This document shows positions 37,162-48,218 of a stretch of 64,000 nt of DNA, piece by piece. Positions within the stretch are counted from its first letter, which is position 1, and each line of letters starts with the position of its first letter. The notes under the pieces were generated by a model, which saw only the letters and a program-made list of their open reading frames with translations, did not search any database and was not told where the DNA came from. Both the position numbers and the translations under genes were made by a program. This stretch comes from Pyrenula massariospora (lineage: Eukaryota > Ascomycota > Eurotiomycetes > Pyrenulales > Pyrenulaceae), in contig JAGFMI010000023.1 in assembly GCA_021030905.1 (NCBI GenBank), positions 588,431 to 652,430 of the forward strand. The letters run 5' to 3'.

Positions 37162-38985
37162 CTAAGCTTCAATCTGAGTTTTACCTACCTGCGCACCAAT
37201 TAGCGGTGTCCTATCAACCGGCACCTTGTCCTCCTCCGCCGTCTTTGTCAAATCCCCATCAACAGGCGCCCTGGGCATCTGAATACCGTCTACTGGTCCC
37301 TTAGGTACCTGTACCCCGTTTGTCGCAACATCATCACCTCCATTCACCTTCCCGTTCTCTCCAATAGTCTGATGCTTCATCCTATGCGGTACCTTCCCCC
37401 ATGCCCCCTCAGCCCCCGCCATCCGGATCAGATCAAAGTGCTGTATATACTGCATTGGCATCTTGCTCCCACTATCCAGTGCTGCATTTGCCACCAACAA
37501 AAACATGTCCTGCTTCATCGGAAACTCTTTTGAATTCTCATACTTTTGTGAAACTCTCTCTCCATTCCCTGGTGCCCGGATCAACTTAATCATATGCCCG
37601 TCATCCTCATGCCGACACGCACGTGAAAAGAGATCTTCCCAATTACTATTGGGGAACTTAGGCTCATGGGCCATAGCGTAATCGATGTTGAAAGCGGGAC
37701 ATCCCATACTGACCCACAGGAAGAGGAGCATCTAATCGGTGGTGGAGATCAAATGGGCTTTTTGAGCCGGAGTGAAAGACGGGTCAGACAGAAAGACTGA
37801 GTGCCAGACACAAGCGTTACTGCCATGGATGAGGAAAAAGTCGTAGCGAGATTCATAAGGGGCGCGTTGGGTGGTTGAGGCAATAAAAACTGCATGTTTG
37901 GTGAGTATGTTTCGACGCCGGAAGACGGGTGCATCACGTACTGGAAATGTTGATCAACTCTGCAGTCTTCTTCTCCAAATCATCATGCTCACTAACCTGC
38001 CACCTCCCACCAATCTGCGAAAGCTGATTCTTAACTTTGCCAGCTACACCGTCCCGATACGGCTCTCTCGTTACAAACCAGCGTCCATAAGGATAGACCT
38101 CGCTGGGGGCCTCCCACTGGTTCACATATCCCCAGAAATCTGTTGTTATGCATGACGCAACGTCTTTGTCTTGGATACAATCTTGGAGGTAGTCATAAAG
38201 GGATTGTGGTGCAGAAGTAGATTTGAGGGCTTCGTCCTCACAAGCCCGAATGTATTCGGTGTACCAAGTATCGTGGTGGACAGCGGCTTCAGCGAGGCCT
38301 TCAGCTATGATGGATGGGAGATTGAATTCCAGCCCTTGGCCGATGTGCATAAGACCATGAATATATCCTAGCAAAGCCGTTAGCCAGCGTATTGAACACA
38401 ATCCCATGTCAACATCAATTTTGGTTAGCTCACCATGGTACATTCGGCACCCTAGGTCACCCACCCTCCCATTCCAATTTCCCTTATCCCCCATGACATA
38501 CCTCCTCAAGACAGCGCCTTCTTCATATCTCTCAATTTCTCTCTCAGAAAACTCACAAAAGTCAAGAAAATACTCTTCCTTTCCCACGCAATCGTTGAAG
38601 AACTCTCTATCGATTAGCATTTTCTTCATAGTTTCTTCTTCGGCAAATTTTGGTGGTAGCAATTGACAGGTACTTTTTCGTTTAACTTATGCCAGGACAG
38701 TCTCAGGAGATGTGCCAAGGGCGTAGAGCGCCAGGACGTGGTAGGTAATGTAATTGCGGAGAAAGGCCTACATCTGTTCTTAGTGCAAGCCTTGCTGAAG
38801 GGAGAATAAGGTAATGAGAAAGGCAAGTTTACACCCATCTCTTTCTCAGAGCTCGTAAAGATATGGTTTACACGATTGGCCTACAAAAATCGTGAGGCAA
38901 TGGACGCGCTCTCCATGCTGATACGTTTTCCGTGAACGATCCCAGTAGTCTCGGTCGGAGAAAGAGATATTGCCTTTAGCGGCAT
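37162..38985 (-). pseudogene. Questin oxidase-like (Baeyer-Villiger type) gene with three in-frame stops
   Basis: Reading from ATG 38985 on the minus strand: LKAISLSPTETTGIV, an intron, then NYITYHVLALYALGTSPETV, PPKFAEEETMKKMLIDREFF, GKEEYFLDFCEFSEREIERY, IHGLMHIGQGLEFNLPSIIA, a second intron (donor GTACGT, acceptor ATGCAG), ESRYDFFLIHGSNACVWHSV and LLFLWVSMGCPAFNIDYAMA. This is the Questin_oxidase family, whose characterised members open anthraquinone rings in polyketide pathways. Stops interrupt the frame at 38881-38883 (TAG, ASRFL*ANR), 38687-38689 (TAA, ETVLA*VK) and 37732-37734 (TAG, STTD*MLL). The flanking residues are well conserved, so the gene died recently. The C-terminal 60 residues are Pro/Val/Asp-rich and unusual. 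Confidence 0.85.
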
Positions 38986-39677
38986 GGTGGTTTCTGTTGC
39001 AATTATTACTTCGTAGAATGGATAAGATATAGCATTTACGAGTTGAGGAATAACAGTCTTGAGAAAAAAGCCTGTATTGAGGTGGATGGGCCAGGAGGCA
39101 GAGGGGATGCACAGTCTACAATTGTAGTGCAGGGGTTGATAGAAAAATTACTTCATTTACACGCTAGTCAGCTTTCAAGACATTTCCTTCACTCCTACAG
39201 CACCGTGATCTATTGGGCCGGCGGGACAGAATCGTTTCCGTCATCGCTAGGCTTAGATTTCTGGGAATGTAGACGACCAGAAAAAGCGCCGGCAGGACCA
39301 CGTGCAATCGAAGACTGCTGCATAACAAAACGGGCGGCAGCCACAATCCAGCGTCTTCAATTGTATCCTGTATGCCGGTGGGGAAGAGCGGTACCCTTTG
39401 TGTGACATTCCATACTTTATCCTGTGCATCTCTCGAATGCGCGCAAGAAGTCTCCAGCAAGAAATTGAGTGTCGACCGTATTTCGCTTCGGTAATGTTGA
39501 GGGTTCTGCAGCTCGGGTAGGGCTATCCCTAAACAAGACCTTTCAGCAGAGTCTTCGCAAAATGGTCCATCCCAGCGCAACCATTTCAAAAGTCAGAGAC
39601 GGGCTTAGATATCATTTCGCGCGGATCCGTCATTTGAGCGGCTAGGCAAATCTTCTCATTACTATCATACTCCTAGG
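38986..39677. other. Divergent intergenic region between two oxidoreductase pseudogenes
   Basis: About 700 bases between the questin-oxidase-like and monooxygenase starts, which are divergently oriented; in an intact cluster it would be a shared promoter. A minus frame at 39164-39589 is unrecognised. Confidence 0.45.
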
Positions 39678-41748
39678 ATGTCTCTCAAAATAAGCATAGT
39701 AGGAGCAGGAATCGCGGGTCTTTGTACTGCGATATCTCTGCGGCAAGCTGGACATGAGGTTCAGGTACGTTAGGTAACATAATTTTACGCCCAGGGCAAT
39801 GATTTTGTCTCTTTACAATTCACCGAAGGAGTTAGTGAGACGCATTATCTTGACTTGGATTGGAAGTTCGTCGGCAAACATAAAGCTACTTCCTAACCGC
39901 TTGAAAGCCCACTACAGGTATAGTTCTGGCGTTCGCTGGCCTGATTTGCCGCTACAAGTAAAAATTTGCAATGCGCAGGCCTCGTATGTTGCGTTCAATG
40001 TCCGTTTTGATCCGTCTGATGTTGGATAACACCGCTTTGATTGCTTATTTATTGCTTGAGCTAAAGTTGACGATCTACTCAGATATTTGAGAAATCCAAG
40101 TTCGCCACCGAAATAGGAGCTGCGCTTGCCATCACTCCAAACGGTGCGCGTGTTCTGTCCAGGCTTGGGTTCTCTTTTGCTGAAGTTCGTGCCTGTAGGA
40201 CTCAGATATGGCAGTCGCTCCTCGGTGAGACACTCCAGTGCGTCAACACAATTGATTTCAGTATGGCAGAGAAGAAGTTTGGAGCCTCACTATGGACAGT
40301 ACACCGTGTGGATTCTCACAATGAACTCCTCAGGCTCGCCACAATAGAAGTTACTGGTGGGGCTAAGCCTGTGACCCTTCAGCTTGGCGCGCAAGTTACA
40401 TCTGCTTCACCCGAGGGCCCCATAACTCTCGCAGATGGAACAAGGCATGAGGCTGATCTGATAATTGCCGCTGACGGACTCCATTCGGCTCTTAGGCCAG
40501 CTGTAATTGGGCGGCGATCCCCCCAAATCTTCTTCGTCAGGCTTAAGCGCATTTCGATTCCTTCTTGATACAAGCATTTTCGAGACCGATGAACAGCTTG
40601 CGTCCTTGCTTAATCTCAAAGGTCCTGGTGCTGTTATGATGCCTGATGTGAGGGAGACTGTTCTCGATTGTTATATGGTATGGTACTCGTGTCGAGAGTA
40701 AGTATATCGTCATCGCCCAATATTGTGGCATCTAACCACACACAGTGGGCTCGTTCAAAATATTGTTGGCATACATCTGACGCGGCATAAAGACTTCTCG
40801 GATGAAGAAGGTGGCGGTGAGGCTCTTCATGATGTTGCAAACGCTTCTCATTCCAACAACTTACCCAATATTGTTAGGTACGAAGAGATCGATGCTTGAA
40901 GAGTTTGCACATTTTGACCCGGCAATAATCAAAATGATTAAGTAAAGATCCATTCTGTGGTACACGCTATGGTAGTGAGCAGGTCGTTTGCTGACTACAA
41001 TATAGTCACTCTTCCCATGTCAAATGCTGGCCCTTATATTAACACGAACCTTTTTCCACCTGGCATCGTGGCCGTATTCTCCTTATCGGAGACGCTGCTC
41101 ATCCGGTAGGTTCATACTGCGAGAATCCCGATTCAATGTCAAATTCCTACTCATCGTGAAAGCTCTCTACGTTGGTAAATTCTTCTAGTTCTGAACCATA
41201 ATTATCCTCCTTTAGATCTCATCGCCCTTTCGTTTTTGTCTTTTGCCTGTCGACCCAATCAAAAGCGACCTATGTTTGCTGATCATCGACTAGTAGATGC
41301 TTCCCTTTGGCGGTCAAGGCTCCAACCAAGCTCTTGAAGACGCCGGCGCTCTTGGCGCTTTTTTTCGCGACATCCTTGCGGATTATTCTCCTGCTGACCT
41401 AGACGCCGCTATCTCGACCCGCATCTTCCTTTTTGAACAGGTTCGCAAGAAACGTGCGGCCCGTGTGCAGATCCTCTCTAAGACTCGCGTCGGAAGAGAG
41501 TATGAGGTCGAAAGTGAGATGAAGAAGTACATCGAAGGGGATGGGCAGGGCCAGGTCCCAACAAATCCGAAGGAGAGGTTGATGCATGACTATGCGTAAG
41601 TTATCGCCTGAACTAGTGGGTTTCTTGGTTTTGATGCCTGACACGAGGCCTTAATAGTTTCGATGTTCTTGGTAAATGCAAAGAAGTATTGAAAGAAGCG
41701 GGAATTGAGTCTTCAGCTCCACTAGTGGCGAATGGAATAGAGAAGTAG
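39678..41748 (+). pseudogene. FAD-dependent monooxygenase (salicylate hydroxylase-like), broken
   Basis: Flavin monooxygenase of the UbiH/salicylate hydroxylase group. Pieces in order: the dinucleotide loop ISIVGAGIAGLCTAISLRQA (39678-39764), IFEKSKFATEIGAALAITPN from 40083, the DG motif DLIIAADGLHSALRPAVIG, then (shifted one base near 40508-40520) SSSSGLSAFRFLLDTSIFE, LVQNIVGIHLTR (40746-40816), KRSMLEEFAHFDPAIIKMI (40878-40941), WHRGRILLIGDAAHP (41006-41105), LPFGGQGSNQALEDAGALGA (41297-41595) and a last exon ending at 41748. Besides the frameshift, a TAA at 41040-41042 (WPLY*HEPFSTW) blocks it; Gln would fit. Intron 1 (318 bases) and the intron before LPFGG (191) are much longer than others here and may hold insertions. 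Substrate unknown. Confidence 0.88.
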
Positions 41749-42617
41749 CACCTATAGGAATGTAAAAGTCTTATCATTGCCTTCGGGGTATGAAGCTGAA
41801 ATCCGCAGGAGTCTGGGACCCTATGAGCGCCGAGAGGCGAGTTAAATTTGGGTGCACTGGGAGGCTTTGATGGCATGTTTACAGGCCTAAATCGGTGGCA
41901 CTGACAAGTATTAAGCAACGGATTCCATACCTATAATGAGAATCCATCCATTACTCTCCCCATAATTCTTCATTGTCGTAACATCTAGATCCTATCCTAC
42001 CGGTCTCCGAAAGTTGAATCCCTATTAAAGTGATTTCTAGCTATATGTTAAGATTATTTAACTCGGTCAAAAGGATGAACTGCAATCACTAGTAGAGAAT
42101 TCAACACCAGGCAGTACATTTCAAAGGTCTCAAGTGGGCAGATTTGACACATATCTATAAGTTATATCTAAGGCAAGAATATTATACCTCTTCTCGATGT
42201 CACCGCTCGCTCGTCTCTACCCGTTCACCTTCAACAACTTCATCATCAGATTTTTCGGAACGAAATGGCCTGTTGCGTTCTGGGGGACCCTTCCAAGGCC
42301 ACAGCAATGCTTTGACATTCATTGGAGCGAGGATTCCTACCCAGCATCCTTGCTTGTCTGTAGATCTTGGTGGTCAATTGTAGAGTTGTTTAGACCGCGA
42401 GGGTTGAGCGGGAAGTCATTCTGTAAGGAGATCCAAAAAATGAAATGTAGATATGTTATATCACTCTGTATGCTAATAGTGTTCTTGACGCAGCTATACT
42501 AGAGATTCATCTATGCATCATTTCCTTAGGGGTTAAGACATCTGGCCCGAAACACACGCCGTGAGTACAGCGAAGTAGAGCTATTTGACACACCGGAGAT
42601 GTGAGCACTAAACAATG
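41749..42617. other. Intergenic, no gene seen
   Basis: About 870 bases between convergent pseudogene ends. Short frames only. Confidence 0.45.
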
Positions 42618-44108
42618 TCACACAGTCCCGCCCGCCACAGTATTGTTTGCACAACATGGCTCTGTTTCTGGAACATTTAGATTTTCCATACGTCTCTGTG
42701 GTCTACGCTGCGGTACACCAGAGAAGAGAGTATATCCGCCTCCTCTACTGACAGCCAACTCGCCGTTGTCAAACGTCACAATTCGAGAGTTGAGTCGCCA
42801 GCCTCTGTCGGAGAGAGCGGCGAGTAGACAATAGTACACGTAATTATCTACGTTGAGCGCAGACTCTGCAGTAGAGAGCGAAAGTACATCCTGCCAATCG
42901 TGCGCGCGTTCACCTGGGATTGACGGGGAGATTAGGTCCTTGCCTGTTACGATCAATGTGTAAGTCAAAAGATTTGGGAATAAAAATTAGATAATAGAAA
43001 GATGAATGGGCAGGAAAAAGAAATTAGCTTGATCGTGAGGTTTTGAGCAGCCAAAGTGAAGCGAATAGAGATGGATATTAAAACTAGACGATGAGATACA
43101 CTCAGAGAGCAAAGAGGGACGAAGGGCTACTAACGAGGTACATATGGAGGACGAAGAACGGGAAGGCGGTTGAACTAGAAACCTTTGGTAAGAATCTGAC
43201 GTTCTCCGTGTAAGAGGGGGATAATGCCGGTACGGACCTCATGAAGAAGAACCTGAGCAGTCATAAGTCGGAAAGCCCACAAAGCTCCTCCACGAGTGCC
43301 CGGTCTTTCACTTCTGATGTACTGTCCGAGTTGTCTTGTAGTGAAGTCTCCCAGGGATTGGTACTGTTGAATTAGTTGTAGATCGCAGACCTGTAGACAT
43401 TTGGTCAGCATCATAGAGATGTACTTGAAAAGGGACTTCGATATCGCATTTTCATACAGTGATAGTAGCCTTCAATTCCCGCTGTCCTCGCTTCGGCCAT
43501 CCGTAATTGTACGTTTTTGCTTGTGTATCAAGATCAAGGCAACCATTTGAATCACCCATGTAAAAACCGTTATCATAATCCTCCCATTCTTGGTGTGGAC
43601 GGGCAGGATAGCGTTGCCGTAATACATTTTCAACATAGCCTAAAGGACGCCTCTCAGGACCCGGATCACCACGAAGTGTCCACCTTGAAAAGCCATTAAT
43701 ATCTTGACGATCATCATCACAATAGAATCTCCAATTTGCATCTCTCCTTTGGGAGACGAATTCCCATCTCTGAACAGCTGAGGCAAATCCTTTGGATATT
43801 GACGTTAGTGTACTAAGGCTCTCTGTATTTCCATAGCGCTGCTACCACTTACTGTCAAGATATCGAAAAGCTTCTGAAGCAGGATCCCGTCGTTCCTTGA
43901 AGATTCTGAAAAAGACATATTCCATGTATTGATCTCCTTCCGTATTCAATCTCTGATAGCCGGATCGGGTTATATCCAAAGCGCTTTGGAAAGCTCTTAC
44001 GAATCGATCATCCGGTCGATCTGTACATGAATAATCGAACCAATACGTTTGCTGCGCATTGACAAGCAAATAGACGTCTAAAATTGAAAGTATCGTAAGA
44101 CCTTTCAT
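42618..44108 (-). pseudogene. Secreted metallopeptidase-like protein with two nonsense codons
   Basis: On the minus strand, exons 44108-43458, 43390-43135 and 42943-42618 would encode 410 residues. The start MKGLTILSILDVYLLVNAQQ is a signal peptide; WFDYSCTDRPDDRFVRAF and FQSALDITRSGYQRL, YMEYVFFRIFK, DANWRFYCDDDRQ and LMTAQVLLHEV, then NVDNYVYYCLLAALSDRGW, have the order of fungal lysine-specific-metalloendopeptidase-like secreted proteins. The zinc site looks degenerate: HEVRT lacks the second His of HExxH. TAG codons at 43842-43844 (DSKW*QRYG) and 43175-43177 (KGF*FNRL) interrupt an otherwise continuous frame; both would fit Gln. Treating the first as a splice would need a 30-base intron, too short. 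The third intron is 191 bases. Confidence 0.78.
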
Positions 44109-45462
44109 CTTGTTGCAGTCGACCGCACAAGATCCAACGGCCGCACAGGTGTGATTAGTAGAAATAATCCGCACGTGACAGGTATAAAAGAGAGAAGCTT
44201 CATTAGAACAAAATTGTCCATAGACTTCGACTAAGAAATTTCGAAATTCTAGCACAAACGACCGATTTAGATTGGTTTATACAACAGACATGAGCCTTGG
44301 TGGCATGCAGTGGAAAGCAAAAAGTGGCAGAAACATATCACCAACATAACATTTGACCAAGAGCAAAAAATAAGCATGCATCACTTAGACTAAGTGTTTT
44401 TAATACTTGGAAGTGGCAATGTCACTCACAGGCCACCATTCTACCTCTTCGTTACTTGATGAGCCTTAGGTCAAGTTGTTTCGGCTGATGTCCGAAGTTT
44501 CAAACCACCAAGTGTATGTTGGCGTGGCGTGGCGTAGCTATGGTCCGGGATAGATCAATTCACGTAACACAAAGATGCGTAGCATATGGCTCTCTCGCGG
44601 TGCGTCTCGTACGCTTGAATTTTTGATCATGTTCGCCGGCTGGTAATGACAGTGCTTTCCAATCCTCTGCAGGTGCGGGAGGCATCTTAGCTGGGCTCTC
44701 CCAATCAAGAGATAGTACATACTGTCGCATGATCTGTGCTCTTGCCTCGTACTGGTAGAATTTTGTCTGGAAAAGTTGGTCTGTTCATTCATATTTGTAT
44801 AAGCTGCGAATCCTCTCGGAGGGTCGGCCCGTGGCTTCCCGAAACTTGATCGGGATCATTCTACTTGTCACGAATACTCTACTCATAGTCTCTGCGCAGT
44901 TTTCAACTAGACGGTCATTTGAATCTTGTCACTGTTCAACTCTCTGTTCTAAAATCTTGTCTACCTTGCTAGCGACGACTCTTCCAGCATCAGCGCCTCT
45001 ACAACTCCTGCGGCAGCACTCCTACCGCTCGCGAACGCAAATATACTCTCAACCCCGATCCCGTTATCACGGACATGGTCGAGAACTATGACTATGCTAA
45101 CCCTTTGCATTAATTAGACTTAGCATACTTTTGAGACCAATAACGATAGCGCTAATTGTCGAATAGCGCACCTGAGTTAGCCCGCAAAACCGCGATGGGC
45201 TTTGTACGCTCATCTAGGTGCATATATAACTGGCCCTCGAGAAGGGCCGAATTGAGTGCTATCGACCACTTCTAGGTACTATCGAGATCTTGCAGCTTGA
45301 TTACTGTGTATGATATCGTAGTAGGTCTGTAAGAGACTTGGGAGAGGAATTATTGGTGGAGTGATGGAGTAGAAGTAACCCTCCGGATTCGTGATGCTGA
45401 CGCCCATCTACCAGATCAGACTTTCTAATCCCGACCCATTTATCAAATTCTCGCAGATGCTA
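44109..45462. other. Intergenic, no gene seen
   Basis: About 1.35 kb with short unrecognised frames. It includes the promoter side of the metallopeptidase-like pseudogene and the 3' flank of the membrane-protein gene. Confidence 0.4.
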
Positions 45463-46286
45463 TTATCTGCGAACATCTACCTCTCCGCGTTGGCTCATAT
45501 TCCGTCCATCAAGCTCAGGTTTTGGCCAAGAGCTGTTGGAGCGAGGTTCCAGTTCTGGCGGGAGTTCAATACTCTCGATTTTACTGCTGTGAATTTTTCT
45601 GACATCAGGACCGTGCTGATGTTCGTCTTTATAAAGTCTATTCCTTCGGCATTGCCAAATGAACAATGTAAGACTGGCAATGGAGAGAAAACCTAATGGG
45701 ACAGCGATGCCCGCTGTTATCGCAGTTGTACTGTGGCAGGAGGAAGGTGTTGTATGTATTGTGGTTGACGCCGGCGACGGCCCCGCTGTTGGACTCGTGA
45801 CTGGAGTCACAGTTACCGTCTTGCTGGAAGCCGGGCTGTCGCAGCCAGCACCATCAATTTGGCAGCACCACGTCCCACCAAAATTAATCTGTACATCCAC
45901 CTTGGTCACATTGGCAGCTATATCATCATGCACTAATCAACCTTTGCCCAAAAACAAGTATCATAGAAATGACTCAGTCGATAAAAAGAGCACAACATAC
46001 CTAAAGAATCCAAGCACCATAGTGCACATCCAGGACCCCAATTCTTATCTGTACATCCCCCACGGTATAGCCTTCCAGAACCTTTGGAGAAGCAAAGGCC
46101 GCCTGCCGCACATCCGTCGTTGTAAATGCAGCAGGGAGAAGCCCTGTTGGCTTCTGGAGTAGTACAGTTGACTTGGGCGTCATTGGAAGTGGTGATATCG
46201 CCGTTGGGCCAGTAACAGACCGTAGTCGACATATTGGGGGACACTGGAGGTGTAACAAAAGGTACAGTACTTGAGAAATTAGGCAT
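45463..46286 (-). CDS. Cysteine-rich single-pass membrane protein (Mid2/WSC-sensor-like)
   Basis: Two exons, 46286-46001 and 45932-45463, give 251 residues. The outer part is rich in cysteine (TVCYWPNGDITTSNDAQVNC, ASPCCIYNDGCAAGGLC, GGCTDKNWGPGCALWC, GGTWCCQIDGAGC), followed by a Ser/Thr/Pro stalk (VTVTPVTSPTAGPSPASTT), one membrane helix (ITAGIAVPLGFLSIASLTLF) and a basic cytosolic tail starting QCRRNRLYKDE. This plan is common in fungal surface proteins that resemble wall-stress sensors. No signal peptide is visible from this ATG; an upstream exon may supply it, perhaps using the minus frame at 46342-46545 (VICFFPPQGAIPCSN), so the start is uncertain. The frame is otherwise intact. Confidence 0.65.
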
Positions 46287-48218
46287 CAACGAGAGGAATG
46301 GAAAGGATATACTTTATAGGGTGACAGGATGAGACCAATGCCTACACACGGAAATTCGTAGCGACAACTGCGCCATTACTGCAAGGTATGGCCCCTTGGG
46401 GCGGAAAGAAGCAAATTACTGTGAAACTGTAGCACCTCAAAGCAGTACACCGTGATGAGACAACATCATTACCACTGCAATATCGGATGAGGCGTCGAGT
46501 CACTTCTCTAAATGTCGGCCAATACCCAGGATAACGACGTTGCAAGAAGCTTGCGTTTGGACCAGAAATCCGACGAGCCGGCAGTGACGGTATCTAGAGA
46601 CCACTATCCTTGTACTTGCGTAAAGATGAGATTACTGTTTCATGGCTTGTAAGAGAGCGTAAGATAGACGAGGCTGTCGTCTGCCTTAGCGCTGAGTGAT
46701 GTAGAACCAATTGATCATGCTCGTAAATGGCCAGTCCGGCACGCAAAAAAGGCTCTGCCTGTATGTTCATTGCGAAGAGGGCAGATACTAGCACCATTGT
46801 GGATGGTGTTTGATTGCAATCGTCGCCTTCCATGGTGAAATCCTTTTCAATGACCTGCTTAAACTTTGCAATGCCATCCGTAACGAGAGAACGATAAGCT
46901 GGATGCATTGTGCGGCTACAACATGGCCAATCAGGGGGCGGAAGGCATCCACATTCACACATGCTTCACAACATAAGCGCCGAGCCTAGCTACCTTCAGT
47001 ATAGACTTCGCACTCTACGCGGTCGGGATAGGTCAAGTCATGCTCTTTGTTTCGGAAATTTAAGATTACCTAGCCCCTGTCCAGTCTGCCATTGGTCTAT
47101 CGAGTTTTTGAAAAACCTCCGTTAAGTGCTGGTTCAGCCGGGACCAAGGGTGGCCATCAAGTTAATGGAGGGACATGTATTTGCCGTGGAAGTTGGGACC
47201 AGGGTATGTGTGAAAGGTGAATACGGTAGTCAAACTAGTTGAAAAAACACATACATTTAGCCTAGAATGGCGCTTGTAACGAAATATGAGGTATCTACAG
47301 GCAACGAAATCCACCGTGTTAATAATCCGGTCGGTAAACCTGAAGAGATATCATGTCAAAGCAAGATCGATGAGAGTTCTTAATGACACTATTAGCCGTT
47401 AGATGCTGCCAAAAATTACAGTGGAATCGTGTCGTCCCCGAAAACGCATTGCTGGTGATGACATGGAAGTAAAAGAGTTTGAAAGGTCTCAAGCGAGGTC
47501 GTTTGTAAGTCGACACAAGCAAACCCATGTGAATGGAGATTTCCAAATACAATCTGCTTACCGCAAGGGAAACAACACAACCCTTCATCAACTGGATTTC
47601 TCGTTGACTTTTTCTCACCGTACATTGCGCTGACAAATTTCTAAAGGAAAGGTTCACAGGCCGTACTATGCGAGTTGTAGAGTCACTATCCATTACCAGG
47701 GGCACTGTCTACACGACTCTCTGGATGAAGACAATTGTAACCTTTGATTGTGCCAAATACTTCTGAGCCAGGCTCGACAATCCCTCCAACAAATTCCTCA
47801 CCTAAAGTACGGGATGTCACACGAGTTCCGAGACCGCTTGCCAAACGCTTCCTAAACATGATACTTATAATTTGATTTGGTCCTGATCAAGCGCAGTGGA
47901 AGAGCATCTTCCAGCCTTAGATGATCATACCCGTTGGGCGCACCATTGCTGGCCAGGTTTGAGGAGCATCCCATTTGCTTAGAGATGCGACTTCCTCAAT
48001 CAGTCTGATCACCTGTTGTCGTTTCCCTTAGTAGATAGTCTCTAAGCTCCTACAGACTCAATTGGCTCAGAGAGACTATCTGTTGGCATGTTAGCGGGAG
48101 GGATCTCCACCGTAAACCGGTCCATGGAGTTGTATGATGACGGCTGTTCAGTAAGCGACTCTTGGTCTTGCGGCGAGCTACCATGACTAAGGGCGAGCGG
48201 GGAAGCTTGACCTGGAAC
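46287..48218. other. Intergenic with a possible transcription-factor remnant
   Basis: The minus frame at 46594-46962 (HPAYRSLVTDGIAKFKQVIE, then STMVLVSALFAMNIQAEP) loosely resembles the middle of a fungal-specific transcription factor domain, but there is no zinc cluster and no clear exon partners. The rest of the stretch shows only short frames on both strands. Confidence 0.25.

Noticed and set aside
40817-40877. Apparent frameshift in the monooxygenase before KRSMLEEF
   Set aside because: A normal 61-base intron (GTGAGG...TTGTTAG) explains the change of frame; only the shift near 40510 and the TAA at 41040 count as lesions.
43815-43844. 30-base intron in the metallopeptidase-like gene
   Set aside because: Too short for fungal splicing, and reading through the TAG keeps a natural sequence in frame.
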